Assembly (NCBI RefSeq): GCF_001512285.1
Contig: NZ_LNUV01000006.1
Span: forward strand, 194,041 to 258,040
Reading direction: 5' to 3'
DNA from: Arthrobacter sp. EpRS71
GTDB taxonomy: Bacteria > Actinomycetota > Actinomycetes > Actinomycetales > Micrococcaceae
DNA length: 64,000 bases
Part shown: positions 50,277-59,894 of the stretch, piece after piece
Layout: each line of letters begins with the position of its first letter
Position numbering within the stretch: the stretch's first letter is position 1
Program-made: the position numbers and the translations under genes
The notes under the pieces: generated by a model
What the model was told of the DNA's origin: nothing
What the model saw: the letters and a program-made list of their open reading frames with translations, nothing else
Database searches by the model: none

Positions 50277-50719
50277 GTGGAGCCTCCTGTGCCCGTGTGG
50301 GCGCTTGGATAGTCTGCGATGGTGACGCCTTTGGGAGGGCGGGGAAGCTTGTCCACGAACCCGTATACCCGGGCCACCTGGACTGCTGCATAAATCCAGT
50401 CGATAAGGGTCCGGTTGTCGTTCGCTGCGGACTCGGCTAGCTGCCGAACTTCCTTGATCTCAGCAACCAGCCCGTCAATTCGCTTGTCTCGCTCTACGAG
50501 CAACTTCTCGAACTGCTCGAGGATCTGCTCGTTGACCTCGATGCCGATCTTCTTGTCTTCTCGGTCGTCGGCCGGAGTGCGCCACTTCTTGCTGAAAGCG
50601 GCGATCACGGCACCAGCAAGAGTGATCAAGCCGCCGATGATGCCAAGCAGGAGAGGTAGTGGCATGCCCGCGTAGAGCGGTTCAGGTTCGTTGGCAAGGG
50701 CGAAGTAGAGCTCAGTCAT
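50273..50719 (-). CDS. One-TM phage protein with coiled coil
   Basis: The 148-residue protein has one N-terminal TM helix (PLPLLLGIIGGLITLAGAVIAAF) and an acidic/basic heptad region (EVNEQILEQFEKLLVERDKRIDGLVAEIKEV). It is between the membrane protein at 50712 and the endolysin, so a holin or spanin-like role in lysis is likely; the sequence does not decide. Confidence 0.6.
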   Translation of the reverse strand: MTELYFALANEPEPLYAGMPLPLLLGIIGGLITLAGAVIAAFSKKWRTPADDREDKKIGIEVNEQILEQFEKLLVERDKRIDGLVAEIKEVRQLAESAANDNRTLIDWIYAAVQVARVYGFVDKLPRPPKGVTIADYPSAHTGTGGST

Positions 50720-51170
50720 CTTCCACGCTTTCCGTGAATCGGTAGATGACCGTGCGAGACTTCGCCGCGGATTTGATCATCACCATGCGCACAGCAACGG
50801 CGGAACAGATGATGTAAGCGAAAGCGAATGCGATCCATCGATCGGCGCCAGTCGCAATTGCCAGGCCAATCTGGATTAGGCCGTAGATGGCGGGTGCGGA
50901 CATGAGAAGCACAAGCCCTGCCATCTCCACCCGGAAGCCATTCCGGCGCGTTTCGAAAGACTGAGCGGACATGACCAGCCCGACAAGGGAGACGCAGAAA
51001 CCTGCTGTGGTCAGGAGACCCCAGATAGCGATGAACCATGGCGCGGTCTGTTCCTGCAAGTAGGAGATCCTCGTCAGAGGAATGATCCAGAGAAGCCCGA
51101 GAGCAGCCTTGAAGTGCACGAACGCCCAGTCGGTACGGGTCAGTCCTCGAAGTGCTGTGCGGAGTTTCAT
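50712..51170 (-). CDS. Four-TM phage membrane protein
   Basis: The 152-residue protein has four hydrophobic helices (around WAFVHFKAALGLLWII, WFIAIWGLLTTAGFCVSLVGLVM, EMAGLVLLMSAPAIYGLIQIGLAI and WIAFAFAYIICSAVAV). ATG 51170 overlaps the upstream stop by 4 bp (ATGA). A holin role is one option; no family recognised. Confidence 0.6.
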   Translation of the reverse strand: MKLRTALRGLTRTDWAFVHFKAALGLLWIIPLTRISYLQEQTAPWFIAIWGLLTTAGFCVSLVGLVMSAQSFETRRNGFRVEMAGLVLLMSAPAIYGLIQIGLAIATGADRWIAFAFAYIICSAVAVRMVMIKSAAKSRTVIYRFTESVEDD

Positions 51171-52147
51171 TGGTTCCACCCCAATCCGCTGAGCGGGAAC
51201 ACCATCGCACCGATGGCCTGTTCCGGGACAGGGACCTTGAAGCTCACGCGGATCTCACCGGCAGGCGTGGCCCACATCTGGCACTGGTAGAGGCCCACAA
51301 TGGTTTGGGGGAAAGGGGCGCTATTCACCTTCGGCGCATAGGACTTATCGAACGTCGCGATGATGTAAGCGGTGTTCGCCAGATACTGGATCGGAACCTT
51401 GTTGGCGACGCCACCCTCCAAGGACACGCTCTGGCCGCTTCGGGACACTGCACCGTCTTTCATGGGCTCTGTCAGATGAGTGCCGATGTGCCGGTAGTTT
51501 CCGTTCAGCGTCAAAGGTGACGGCCCCCGGAACGCGCCGCCGATGACTACCCACGAGGGCGTATCGTTTTCGCCCAAGACCAGCTGCCACTGTGTGTCAC
51601 CGATGGTGACCATGGAGCCGACTTGGTTGATGTACTGGCGGGCGAGGTCATCCTTTGCGTAAACGCCACCGTTGGCAGCCCAGCATCGAAGATCCACGAC
51701 GTCGTCAGGCTGTGTCTGGTTCTCCTTGATGGCTACCAGTGCGATGGGCTGCTCGTCGATCTGTCCGGGCCCAGTGACCCGCGAGCCGGAAACCGCACGG
51801 GTGGAGCCTCCGGGGATTATGACGAACTTAGAGACGCCGGCCGTGGGAGTCCAGTCACGGCGGACCGCAACCGTATCCCAGCGCACGCCAGAGGCCGACG
51901 GCGGGAACTGCAGAGTTTCGTTGCCGTCCGTCTCGTCCGTGATACCGCAACCCCAACCGCTGCCCTGAGCGATCGAGACTGTCCGATCAGCGTTGGCAAC
52001 AATGCTGACTTTCCAGTCGCCGGGGCCGCTGACTCCGTATCGTGCGGAACCAATAGGGGAGTCGGAGTGCGCTTCGCCCCATGCATCTTCGTTGTAGGGA
52101 TTCAAAGCGGTTGTGTCATAGCCGTGGCTGATGAACTGCACAGGCAT
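51167..52147 (-). CDS. Minor tail protein, probably receptor-binding or upper baseplate
   Basis: The 326-residue protein begins MPVQFISHGYDTTALNPYN and has a beta-rich C-terminal half (TLNGNYRHIGT, SLEGGVANKVP, GEIRVSFKVPVP) typical of distal tail proteins of actinophages. It overlaps the preceding gene by one base and the next by 4. Confidence 0.65.
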   Translation of the reverse strand: MPVQFISHGYDTTALNPYNEDAWGEAHSDSPIGSARYGVSGPGDWKVSIVANADRTVSIAQGSGWGCGITDETDGNETLQFPPSASGVRWDTVAVRRDWTPTAGVSKFVIIPGGSTRAVSGSRVTGPGQIDEQPIALVAIKENQTQPDDVVDLRCWAANGGVYAKDDLARQYINQVGSMVTIGDTQWQLVLGENDTPSWVVIGGAFRGPSPLTLNGNYRHIGTHLTEPMKDGAVSRSGQSVSLEGGVANKVPIQYLANTAYIIATFDKSYAPKVNSAPFPQTIVGLYQCQMWATPAGEIRVSFKVPVPEQAIGAMVFPLSGLGWNQ

Positions 52148-53274
52148 CAGATGAGCTCCTGGTTCCGCACGCCCTTAGCGAGGGCGGCAAGTCGCTGCGC
52201 AACGATGCGCGCAGGCTGGTTGGAAATTTCCCCTATGGAGGGCTGGACGCTCGCGTAATCCTTGGAGACCCAGTTGAGAGTTACTTCGCGGATGGTCTCT
52301 GTCATGAGGATCCCGTTGCCGAGGTTCACTGGAACCCGGTCGCCCTCCGTGAACCCGCCGGGCCCGTACTGGAAGATGCCAGCGCCGACGAGGTCGAGGG
52401 AGATCCCGTTCTTGGCGGCAGTTTCGGTGAGCGTCTCGCGGCCGCGATCGTCCATGACATCTGATGCGTCGTTGTCGCGTGCGTCTCGGAAAGCTTCAGC
52501 GCGCATTCCGTACTGGGATTCTCGGGCGGCATCGATGACCTGCCGGAAGTTCCGTTCAGTACCCTCGCCTTGGCCGCCGATGACAACGCGGGAACTCTCC
52601 GGTCGGGTCTTTGTCCACGACGCCTTCTTTAGAGTGCGTCCCTTGACCGAGAGTTTCCGTGGGTACAGTTGCGGCTCGTAGACGTCCAAAACAAGGCCTG
52701 AGCCGATCTGTCGAACCGTCACACCGATCCCCGCCTCATCCATGGCCGGGAACATCTTGTCGGCCAACGGGTGCATCCGGAGAGGCACACCGCCTGGCAC
52801 GACGGCGCCGCGGTGCAGGTTCGGAGCAACCGACAGGCCAGGGATGGCCAGCCTCGTGATGCCGTTCTCTGTTATTGCGGTCTTGATGATCGTTTCCGCG
52901 TCGCCCGTGTATGTCCGGTATTCGGCGGCGGCCTGATTTGAGATAGGCGAGCCCGGCACCTGCCAGCCGAGGATGTCCCGCAGGATCCGGAAGTCGTCCT
53001 CAACAGTGAAGGTCACATGTCCGGAGACTCCGTTAGTTTCGCCAGCCTCGCTGACAATGGGACCGGAGATGAGGTGTCGGCCCTTGAACTTGACCTTCAG
53101 GCGGGTGCCATCAGTCATCAGCTCAGGTAGCCTCTCGTGAGCCAAAGGAACGGTAATGTTCAGCGTGGATACGAGGTTGTGCCGGACCGTTGCCGAGAGT
53201 GCTGAAGGGTTACCGATCTGGCACCGGAACTGCCGGTCCTTGTCATAGACGGAGACTCTGAAGATGCTCACCAT
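52147..53274 (-). CDS. Siphovirus Gp37-like minor tail protein
   Basis: The 375-residue protein resembles the ReqiPepy6 Gp37-like family: MVSIFRVSVYDKDRQFRCQI opening, HERLPELMTDGTRLKVKF, SGPIVSEAG, and a C-terminal TETIREVTLNWVSKDYASVQPSIG. These proteins form part of the tail tip. Overlaps with neighbours are 7 and 1 bp. Confidence 0.78.
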   Translation of the reverse strand: MVSIFRVSVYDKDRQFRCQIGNPSALSATVRHNLVSTLNITVPLAHERLPELMTDGTRLKVKFKGRHLISGPIVSEAGETNGVSGHVTFTVEDDFRILRDILGWQVPGSPISNQAAAEYRTYTGDAETIIKTAITENGITRLAIPGLSVAPNLHRGAVVPGGVPLRMHPLADKMFPAMDEAGIGVTVRQIGSGLVLDVYEPQLYPRKLSVKGRTLKKASWTKTRPESSRVVIGGQGEGTERNFRQVIDAARESQYGMRAEAFRDARDNDASDVMDDRGRETLTETAAKNGISLDLVGAGIFQYGPGGFTEGDRVPVNLGNGILMTETIREVTLNWVSKDYASVQPSIGEISNQPARIVAQRLAALAKGVRNQELI

Positions 53275-54245
53275 GGCCTCCGATACAAGGTCGGGAGGTA
53301 TGCCTCCACAACGCCGGTGCCCGCAAGGGTCAGAGAGATGGGAACCTGCGACCCGGCCGGCACCGGCGGGAAGTCAGCCTCACCAAGGTCCGCCGAACGG
53401 TCCTCCGGGTTGACCATGTCAACACCGATGATTCGCTCGGAGGGTTTCTTGCTCTCAGCGCCAGCGGCGACGTCGTACAAGGTGGCGCCTATGCGGTCAG
53501 GATCAGACTCGATCACCAAGCATTTGTTGGCGCCGATAGGGAATGGCACATCTACGATCAGGTCCCCAACACCAACAGATGCGGTAGTGGTTTCCCCGTC
53601 GATGAACCACCGGGCGTATGACTCTTCGTCGCCCGGGTTGTCGATCCGCGCCGAGGAGATGTCAGCGCCAGAACCAATGTTGAAAAGGTGCGGCCCGTTC
53701 GGTTCGAAGAACGGAGCGTACTCGCTGTTCTTCCATGAACGGACAACCGCTTCACCCATCCAAAACGGCTGTTCCGCAACGAAGTTGATGCCGTACGTTT
53801 GCCACCCATACCGGATCGGATCGTAGTCGATGCTGTGATCGCCGTCGTCCCGAAACCGTAGCTCGATAGAACGGCGCTTTCCGTCCGGGTGCTGAACTTC
53901 CCAGATGCCAGTGTCTTTCGGGTCCATGCCTTGCCAGAAGGCCCGGTCCCGTTCGACCCAACCCTCAGATCCGCCGTCATGGAAAATGTGGATCGGCCAG
54001 AAAGCACTGCGGTCCAGAACCGAAATGCCTTCGTGCCGGGATCCTGCGACCGCCGGCGCCTCAGTTGCATGCCGTTCCGTGGTGATGGAACCAAGGCCGC
54101 GCACCCCCGGCATCAGGAACAGGCCTGATGCCGGGGACGTGAGCGGCCACGTGACACCCTTAGCGGTCCACGTCATTCGGAGCCTCGTCCACGGACTCGC
54201 CGCGGGAAGCGGCGGCCGGTACGGGGTCGCGTAACTGATGCCCAT
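53268..54245 (-). CDS. Distal tail protein
   Basis: The 325-residue protein is beta-rich, with FWMGEAVVRSWKN and DIVNPGDEESYARWFIDG-like segments as in siphovirus Dit proteins (phage tail family with an OB-type insertion). It lies directly after the tape measure gene (8 bp gap), the standard Dit position. Confidence 0.72.
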   Translation of the reverse strand: MGISYATPYRPPLPAASPWTRLRMTWTAKGVTWPLTSPASGLFLMPGVRGLGSITTERHATEAPAVAGSRHEGISVLDRSAFWPIHIFHDGGSEGWVERDRAFWQGMDPKDTGIWEVQHPDGKRRSIELRFRDDGDHSIDYDPIRYGWQTYGINFVAEQPFWMGEAVVRSWKNSEYAPFFEPNGPHLFNIGSGADISSARIDNPGDEESYARWFIDGETTTASVGVGDLIVDVPFPIGANKCLVIESDPDRIGATLYDVAAGAESKKPSERIIGVDMVNPEDRSADLGEADFPPVPAGSQVPISLTLAGTGVVEAYLPTLYRRPW

Positions 54246-54253
54246 TGAGCTCC

Positions 54254-57200
54254 TTAGCGGTGAACCGCCAGCGCGTCACGCTGGGATGTTTCGATGAGTC
54301 GGACTGCTTCGTGCTCGTCACGAACGTGCAGCTGCCCGATCTGGACAGCTGGACGGTCATGACCTCGCCTTGTCGCGAGGCTGTACATCGCTTCCCATTG
54401 CTTCGGGTTGAGGATGTATTCCGGCTGCCGAGTACGGTTGACCACTTGCGACAACCCGGGAGGCAGAATGCCGCCCTGATCGTGCAGGTAAGGCAGCCCG
54501 GTCGAGCCGATACCGTCGTCCTTGCCACCTTGACCAGTGACAAATGCGACGGCGCCGTCCAGGATCTTCTTGCCAGCGCCGATGGCCATGTCCGCGAACA
54601 TGCCTGCATCCGGGAAGGCCTTCTTGAACTGGTCCACGAGGCCGTCCACGATTCCGGCGATCGGGTTCCAACCTGCGGAACCTGCCTCGCCGCCGCCGTC
54701 CAAGTACTCGGCCGGGTTCACGTAGCTCGGCCATCCGCCGTTCATCACCATGTAGTGCAGGTGATTGCCGGTGGAGTTACCTGTGGAACCGACCTCGCCG
54801 ATCTTCGATCCGCCGGTGACCATCTGGCCCAGCTTCACGGCGAACTTCGAAAGGTGCGCGTACCACGTCTGCAACCCGTTCGGGTGGTCGATGTGGATCT
54901 CGTTACCGCCGCCATACGATGACCAGCCAGCAGAAGACACGCGGCCAGGACCAGCAGCACGGATGGGCGTACCACCCGCAGCTGCGAAGTCGATGCCGTT
55001 GTGCCCGCTGTGGAAAGGCTGGGATACGACACTGCCCGGCAGGGGGTGAATCAGGCCGCCCTTAGCTCGGCCAGGGTGGAACCCCGACGCCATGAGCTTT
55101 CGAACGGCACTGACGCCCTTGTTGCCCGCATTGTTGAGCATGTCGATGAACCCTCGGCCGGCACCGCGAACGACTTCCGGAACAAGCACGCCCTCACCTG
55201 GCCGCATAGGCGTAAGCACGGTGTCACGCTTGCGCGCTTCGTACCCAGGCAGCACACCACCTCGGGAGAATCCCGGGGGCAGTGAGACGCGGGGTAGCTC
55301 AGCCAACCCAAGCGATTTGCCGATGGTATTGAGCCCGTTGATCAGGCCATCGTTGATGACCGTATCGACCACGAACTTGACTGGAGCCTTCGCGATATCT
55401 TGCAGTTTCTCCCACGCGGTTTTTATGAAGCCGACCCCGTCTTCGAAGGCTTTCGGGATCGTTTTCGTTATGAAGTCGCCTAGGACGTCGAAAACTGGCT
55501 TGATGACGTTTTCCCAGACCCACTTGATGACCGCGCCGATAGCATCGAACTGAGGCTTGATGACGTTCTCGTAGAGCCAGACGAAAGCTGGCCCGAGGAC
55601 GTTGTTCAGCACCCAGACAAGCCCATCGAAGATCGGCTTGATGATGAATGTCCACCACGCCGAGATCAAGGCGCCGATAAATCCGAACACCGGCTTGATC
55701 ACGTTTTCGTACAGCCACACGAAGGCTGGCCCTATGACCTTTTGGATCACAGCGCCGAGGATCTGGAAGATGTAGCTCGTCACGGTCCACCAGGCTCCGA
55801 CTACGGCGGAGATCCCCTCGAACACGGGCCGAATCACATTTTCGTAGAGCCACGTGAAGACGGCTCCGACGACGGCGAAGACCTGCTGAATTACCGGCAT
55901 AGCAGTGTTCTGGAACCAGTCGACTACCGCCGAAACGGCGACCTGAATGGCGCCCCACACGTTTTGGACGATCTGCTGTCCAAGCTCTGTCTGCGTGAAG
56001 AACCAAATAAGGCCGGCGACCAGTCCCGCGATCAGGGCGACCACAACGCCAATCGGATTCGCGCTCAGGGCTGCGTTTAGAAGCCACTGGCCAGCAGCGA
56101 CAGCCTTAGTTACAGCAGCCCATCCGGCCATCGCGATCCGCTGAATATTGCCCGCGGCCGTTAATGCCGCCGACGCTGCACGAGTAGCAACGAAGGCGCC
56201 GATCAGGACACCCAAAACAGCAGGGCTGCCAGCAAGCGCGACCAGGAGTGGGTCAAAAACGGACAGCAGAGTCGCCACACTGGAAGCGAAAAATGTCAGG
56301 ACCTGAATCAGGCTTGGCCCGACCGTCTCCGCGATAGGAGCAAGCGCCGAAAGGAAAGCACCGAAGGCGCCAGTCAGTCCGGGCAGCAGCGGAACAATTT
56401 CCCCCACCCCTCGCTGCACCGCCTCCATGAAGGTGACTAGCCCAGCACCGAACGCAGGGTTCGACAGCGCAGTGAAAACGCCACCAACGAATGTGCCTGC
56501 GATCTCGCCGCCCAAACGGAGGAACTCAGCAAAGGCTGTAGCGCCGTTCTTGAATGCCTCGCCGATAGGACCAAGCGCCGCCAAGAGCCCTTGCGAGCCC
56601 GCTTCGGCGCCGGCGAATATCGTTGACATGGTCGTCTGGAAAACAGGGCCCTGCATGATCGTCTCGATATTGCGCAAAGCTGCTGCCATGCCGCTCAAAG
56701 TCGACACCGCGCCGCCAGCTTCAGCTGCTCGATTCAGGGCGGAGAAAATCCCTGCCACCGAACCACCAATGGACCAGAGATCCTTGAACCCCTGAATTCC
56801 GTTGTCGATCCACGTTGCAAGACGCCCGTCAGCGGCCGCGGCCTGAATGAAGTCATTGAAGCGTGTGGCGATGTCCGCGATTGCAATAGCAAGGCGGGGC
56901 ATGTAGTTCATGCCAACCTGGCCGAGGGTCACGAACGAGTTCACAACAGGCTCAATGGCCCGATTCAAAATGGTCGTGCTTGTCGCCACGCCCATCAGCA
57001 AGGATTCGAGAACGCCACCATCAAGGGACTTCTCAAGCGCCTGCATGAAGATTTGCGCGCCGGAACCCAGCGCCGAAGCGATAGCGCCCACACCCGTTGC
57101 CAGCTGAGGCATCACTGAACCGGCCAGAGAGAGCAGAGGTGCAGCGAACCCAGTAAAGAAGTTCTCCTGCGCGATCCTCCGGATTTGCCCCAGTTGTTCC

Positions 57201-58789
57201 TTGACCGCGAGCAGAGCCCGCACTGACTCCTGCGCTGCAGGCGTCAGTTTGCCCATGGCATCAGCCGACTTCTGGCCAGCCTGCGAAGCGGTGTCTGCCT
57301 GCTGCATCTGAACCCGTTCAAGGTTCCGATGAGCTTGCTCCACGGCGCGGGCGGCATCTACCTGAGCTTTCTCCGCCTGGCGGGTAGCATCTTCGATAGC
57401 CTGCTGCGCGTCGGCGATCTGACGGGCGCCGTCCTTCTCCTGCTTGAGGGCATCGGCCTGTGCATCCTCGCGATCGCGAATAGCATCGGTTTGCGAGAGT
57501 CGGGCGTCAGTTAATTTCTGCTCCGCGGCGAGGACAGCATCAGCATCGCCATCACCGGTGGAAAGGGCGTCCTTGGCTTTCGCCAGGGCCTTCTGTGCTT
57601 CGAGGACATCTCGTGCAGTGTCGGCTTCCTTGCGTTCGGCCATTTCGACGGCACGGGCAGCGTCCTTCTGAGCCTGCGCAACAGCGAGGATCGTGTCTTG
57701 CAGCCCGCGCTTGGCGTCGGCAACCCTGCGGGCCGCGTCTACCTGTGCATCGGCGGCGTTTTCCTCGGCGACAGTAATGGCCATCATCGCGTCTTCGACT
57801 GCCATGGCTGCCAGTCGAGGGTTGGAACCTGCGATGCTGCTCGCGCCTTCGAGTGCGGTTTTGAGAGCATCACCCACGCCGGCGAACGCCGAGACAAGCA
57901 CTCCAGCGCCAGCACCAATGGACATGAGCCCGGCAGGTACGAGTGCTGCCACTCCAGCGAGGGAACTCAAGGATGCAGCGAAGGTGATGACATTGCCGGA
58001 TGCACCCAGCACGGCGGCACCGACAGCCCCCGCGGCCGGAGTGATGGCAGAGAGACCTCCAACGACGCCGATAAATGCCTGCGTGAATGCTCGGCCGCCA
58101 CGAGTGCCTTCACGGGCGACGTCCTGGGCCATCTTGGAGAGGTCCACGCGGATCCGGTCCGAGTCGCGGCGCATGGCAGTGACTAGACCGCCGAGAGGGC
58201 TTCCCCTGAAAGCGCTGGTAAGCCGGGCGGCCAGCGTGTTGGCGCTGCGGCCTGTGCGCTCGGATTCCTCCGAGACGCGCTTGAGATGTGTTTCGAGTTC
58301 GACCGCCGCTGCGGAGGACTTGCTCTGTGCATCGCCGAGGTTCAGTGTTGCTTTGGCCAGAGCATGTTCAGCGACTTCGCGGCGGTCCGTGGCGTCAGCG
58401 GCGCGATGCCGGATGACGCTCAGCTTCTCTTCGGCCGCTGCGATCTGGGATGCTTTGGCGTTGCCGTTGTCGCGGACTTCCTGAAGCTTGAGCTCAGCGA
58501 CACGCAAGTCACCGAGCGCCTTGGACTCTGTCGCTGAGGCTGCCGCCAATTTCGCCTTTGAGGCTGAGAGATTGGTTTCAGCCTGGGTGGCCGCCTTGGT
58601 CAGGCGGGACACCTCAGCTTCAAGCCCTGCAGTCTCCGCCGAGAACCCGGCAGCCATCCCGGCGCCCATGTCCTTGCCAGCAGCGCGGCCAGCCTTCGTG
58701 AACAACGGGCCCACGCGCTTAGCGACTTCCCGCTGCACCCCTGTGAAAATCGGCTTCACAAGCACTTCCGCGATACCGATTACGGACAT
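54254..58789 (-). CDS. Tape measure protein with M23 peptidase domain
   Basis: The 1511-residue protein sets tail length. Residues about 40-185 and 330-515 are long coiled coils rich in Ala, Glu and Lys; hydrophobic helices (about 230-300 and 880-930) would form a channel. A tryptophan-rich repeat recurs (AFVWLYENVIKPVF and relatives, about 990-1110). An M23 peptidase near the C-terminus (about 1255-1355, GHNGIDFAAAGG, then HLHYMV) would cut peptidoglycan during injection. It is by far the largest late gene. Confidence 0.92.
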   Translation of the reverse strand: MSVIGIAEVLVKPIFTGVQREVAKRVGPLFTKAGRAAGKDMGAGMAAGFSAETAGLEAEVSRLTKAATQAETNLSASKAKLAAASATESKALGDLRVAELKLQEVRDNGNAKASQIAAAEEKLSVIRHRAADATDRREVAEHALAKATLNLGDAQSKSSAAAVELETHLKRVSEESERTGRSANTLAARLTSAFRGSPLGGLVTAMRRDSDRIRVDLSKMAQDVAREGTRGGRAFTQAFIGVVGGLSAITPAAGAVGAAVLGASGNVITFAASLSSLAGVAALVPAGLMSIGAGAGVLVSAFAGVGDALKTALEGASSIAGSNPRLAAMAVEDAMMAITVAEENAADAQVDAARRVADAKRGLQDTILAVAQAQKDAARAVEMAERKEADTARDVLEAQKALAKAKDALSTGDGDADAVLAAEQKLTDARLSQTDAIRDREDAQADALKQEKDGARQIADAQQAIEDATRQAEKAQVDAARAVEQAHRNLERVQMQQADTASQAGQKSADAMGKLTPAAQESVRALLAVKEQLGQIRRIAQENFFTGFAAPLLSLAGSVMPQLATGVGAIASALGSGAQIFMQALEKSLDGGVLESLLMGVATSTTILNRAIEPVVNSFVTLGQVGMNYMPRLAIAIADIATRFNDFIQAAAADGRLATWIDNGIQGFKDLWSIGGSVAGIFSALNRAAEAGGAVSTLSGMAAALRNIETIMQGPVFQTTMSTIFAGAEAGSQGLLAALGPIGEAFKNGATAFAEFLRLGGEIAGTFVGGVFTALSNPAFGAGLVTFMEAVQRGVGEIVPLLPGLTGAFGAFLSALAPIAETVGPSLIQVLTFFASSVATLLSVFDPLLVALAGSPAVLGVLIGAFVATRAASAALTAAGNIQRIAMAGWAAVTKAVAAGQWLLNAALSANPIGVVVALIAGLVAGLIWFFTQTELGQQIVQNVWGAIQVAVSAVVDWFQNTAMPVIQQVFAVVGAVFTWLYENVIRPVFEGISAVVGAWWTVTSYIFQILGAVIQKVIGPAFVWLYENVIKPVFGFIGALISAWWTFIIKPIFDGLVWVLNNVLGPAFVWLYENVIKPQFDAIGAVIKWVWENVIKPVFDVLGDFITKTIPKAFEDGVGFIKTAWEKLQDIAKAPVKFVVDTVINDGLINGLNTIGKSLGLAELPRVSLPPGFSRGGVLPGYEARKRDTVLTPMRPGEGVLVPEVVRGAGRGFIDMLNNAGNKGVSAVRKLMASGFHPGRAKGGLIHPLPGSVVSQPFHSGHNGIDFAAAGGTPIRAAGPGRVSSAGWSSYGGGNEIHIDHPNGLQTWYAHLSKFAVKLGQMVTGGSKIGEVGSTGNSTGNHLHYMVMNGGWPSYVNPAEYLDGGGEAGSAGWNPIAGIVDGLVDQFKKAFPDAGMFADMAIGAGKKILDGAVAFVTGQGGKDDGIGSTGLPYLHDQGGILPPGLSQVVNRTRQPEYILNPKQWEAMYSLATRRGHDRPAVQIGQLHVRDEHEAVRLIETSQRDALAVHR

Positions 58790-58809
58790 GGGATACCTCG
58801 AATCTCTAT

Positions 58810-59208
58810 TCAGATGTCTGTGGCGTCAAAGCCGAACTGGCCTATAAAGTCCTCAGTCCATTGCCTGTCAAGGTCCGCTAGGGCCCGGTCAATCTCTGTT
58901 CGTGGTCCGGGGAACGGCGCCTCATCGGAAGGCTTGCCGCCAGCCACCGCGATGGATGTCTGGCGCAGGCTCTTGACCGCGTGAAGGATTTCCCGGAGAA
59001 GATGTGCGTTCAGGTCAAACTCGGAGACGCGAGGCGCCCACTCACCCTTAGGCTTCGGCTGCGAGGCTATGTGCGCTGCGTACTCTTTGTCGTTGACTAT
59101 TGCCTCGTTGAGCCTGCAAGCACTGGGCAGCCCGTCGATGAAGTCGAGCAAGGCCACCCAGCGCCCGTTGGCGTACCACTCCGCAAGGTCCACGCCGTAC
59201 ACCGACAT
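58810..59208 (-). CDS. Tail assembly chaperone, downstream (frameshifted) part
   Basis: The 132-residue frame starts MSVYGVDLAEW, but the same frame is open further upstream to about 59280, encoding GLIERFRPQVRADL just before MSVYGVDL, the usual join of actinophage gpG-T chaperones. Translation probably arrives by -1 slippage from the 59244-59582 frame, giving a fusion of roughly 255 residues. ATG 59208 may not be used. Confidence 0.75.
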   Translation of the reverse strand: MSVYGVDLAEWYANGRWVALLDFIDGLPSACRLNEAIVNDKEYAAHIASQPKPKGEWAPRVSEFDLNAHLLREILHAVKSLRQTSIAVAGGKPSDEAPFPGPRTEIDRALADLDRQWTEDFIGQFGFDATDI

Positions 59209-59243
59209 AAGGTCGGCGCGGACCTGCGGGCGGAAACGCTCTA

Positions 59244-59582
59244 TCAGCCCTCGGAGGCGTTGCCTTCCCCCGCGGTGCCGTAAATGTCCTCGTAGTACCG
59301 GATCGCTCGGCGCATCACGGTCGAGAGCTCGATCACCGAGAGCTTCTCAGCCTTCAGCGCATCGGCGTCCTCCATGGACAGCCACGTCCGGATGACCTTC
59401 CAGTTGGTGGCGTTCTGGTTCAGGCGGCCGAAGATGCTCTCCGCTTCCGAGGACTCCATCGCGTAAAGGTCGGGGAAGGTGATGACCTTCGAGTTCGACA
59501 GTCCTACCTTGAGGACCTCGGCCTTGACTATTTCCTTACGGACGCCGGCAATTGAAAACTGGATGTTCGGTGAATCAGTCAT
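59244..59582 (-). CDS. Tail assembly chaperone, upstream part
   Basis: The 112-residue protein (MTDSPNIQFSIAGVRKEIVKAEVL onward, with a helical C-terminus) sits between the major tail protein and the tape measure gene, the conserved place for the first chaperone. It binds tape measure protein during tail assembly. Its last codons contain the putative slip site. Confidence 0.78.
   Translation of the reverse strand: MTDSPNIQFSIAGVRKEIVKAEVLKVGLSNSKVITFPDLYAMESSEAESIFGRLNQNATNWKVIRTWLSMEDADALKAEKLSVIELSTVMRRAIRYYEDIYGTAGEGNASEG
59265..59271 (-). other. Candidate -1 ribosomal frameshift site
   Basis: Minus strand GGGGGAA at 59271-59265, within in-frame codons GCG GGG GAA. A one-base backward slip at GGG continues GGA AGG CAA CGC CTC and enters the long open frame leading to 58810. 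The A-site codon would mispair after slipping, so the exact slip point is uncertain. Confidence 0.5.
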
Positions 59583-59613
59583 TTCTTGTTACCTCCGGGT
59601 GGTGGTGGTTGGT

Positions 59614-59808
59614 TTACTTGGCAGGCTTGGGGGAGGGTGCGGGCGCTTCGACCTGCGTCGGCGCTTCAGTGGCGCGGGCGGCATCCGTTTCGCGGACGGC
59701 GGCAGTGCGCGCCTTCTGCTCGGTGAAGCCCTCGGCGCGCAACCGGGCGGCTTCGCCTGGCACGGACGTCTCGACGGCCAGACCCTCTTTGTTGGTAAAT
59801 CGGGGCAT
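59614..59808 (-). CDS. Small phage protein, 64 aa
   Basis: The 64-residue protein starts MPRFTNKEGLAVETSVPGEAA and ends with an Ala/Pro/Glu-rich tail. The opening resembles short actinophage proteins found after the major tail gene. AGGAGCGAGAC precedes ATG 59808. Function unknown. Confidence 0.65.
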   Translation of the reverse strand: MPRFTNKEGLAVETSVPGEAARLRAEGFTEQKARTAAVRETDAARATEAPTQVEAPAPSPKPAK

Positions 59809-59847
59809 GTCTCGCTCCTAAAAGGTCACGGGTGAGGAAGGTTTGAA

Positions 59848-59889
59848 GCGGGCCGCACCATCACCACCCGGAAAGATGGCGCGGCCCGC
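59848..59889 (-). terminator. Terminator after the major tail gene
   Basis: 59848-59862 and 59875-59889 pair over 15 bp with one G-U wobble and a 12-nt loop, directly after the major tail protein stop. It would lower expression of later genes relative to the abundant tube protein. Confidence 0.65.
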
Positions 59890-59894
59890 GGTCA

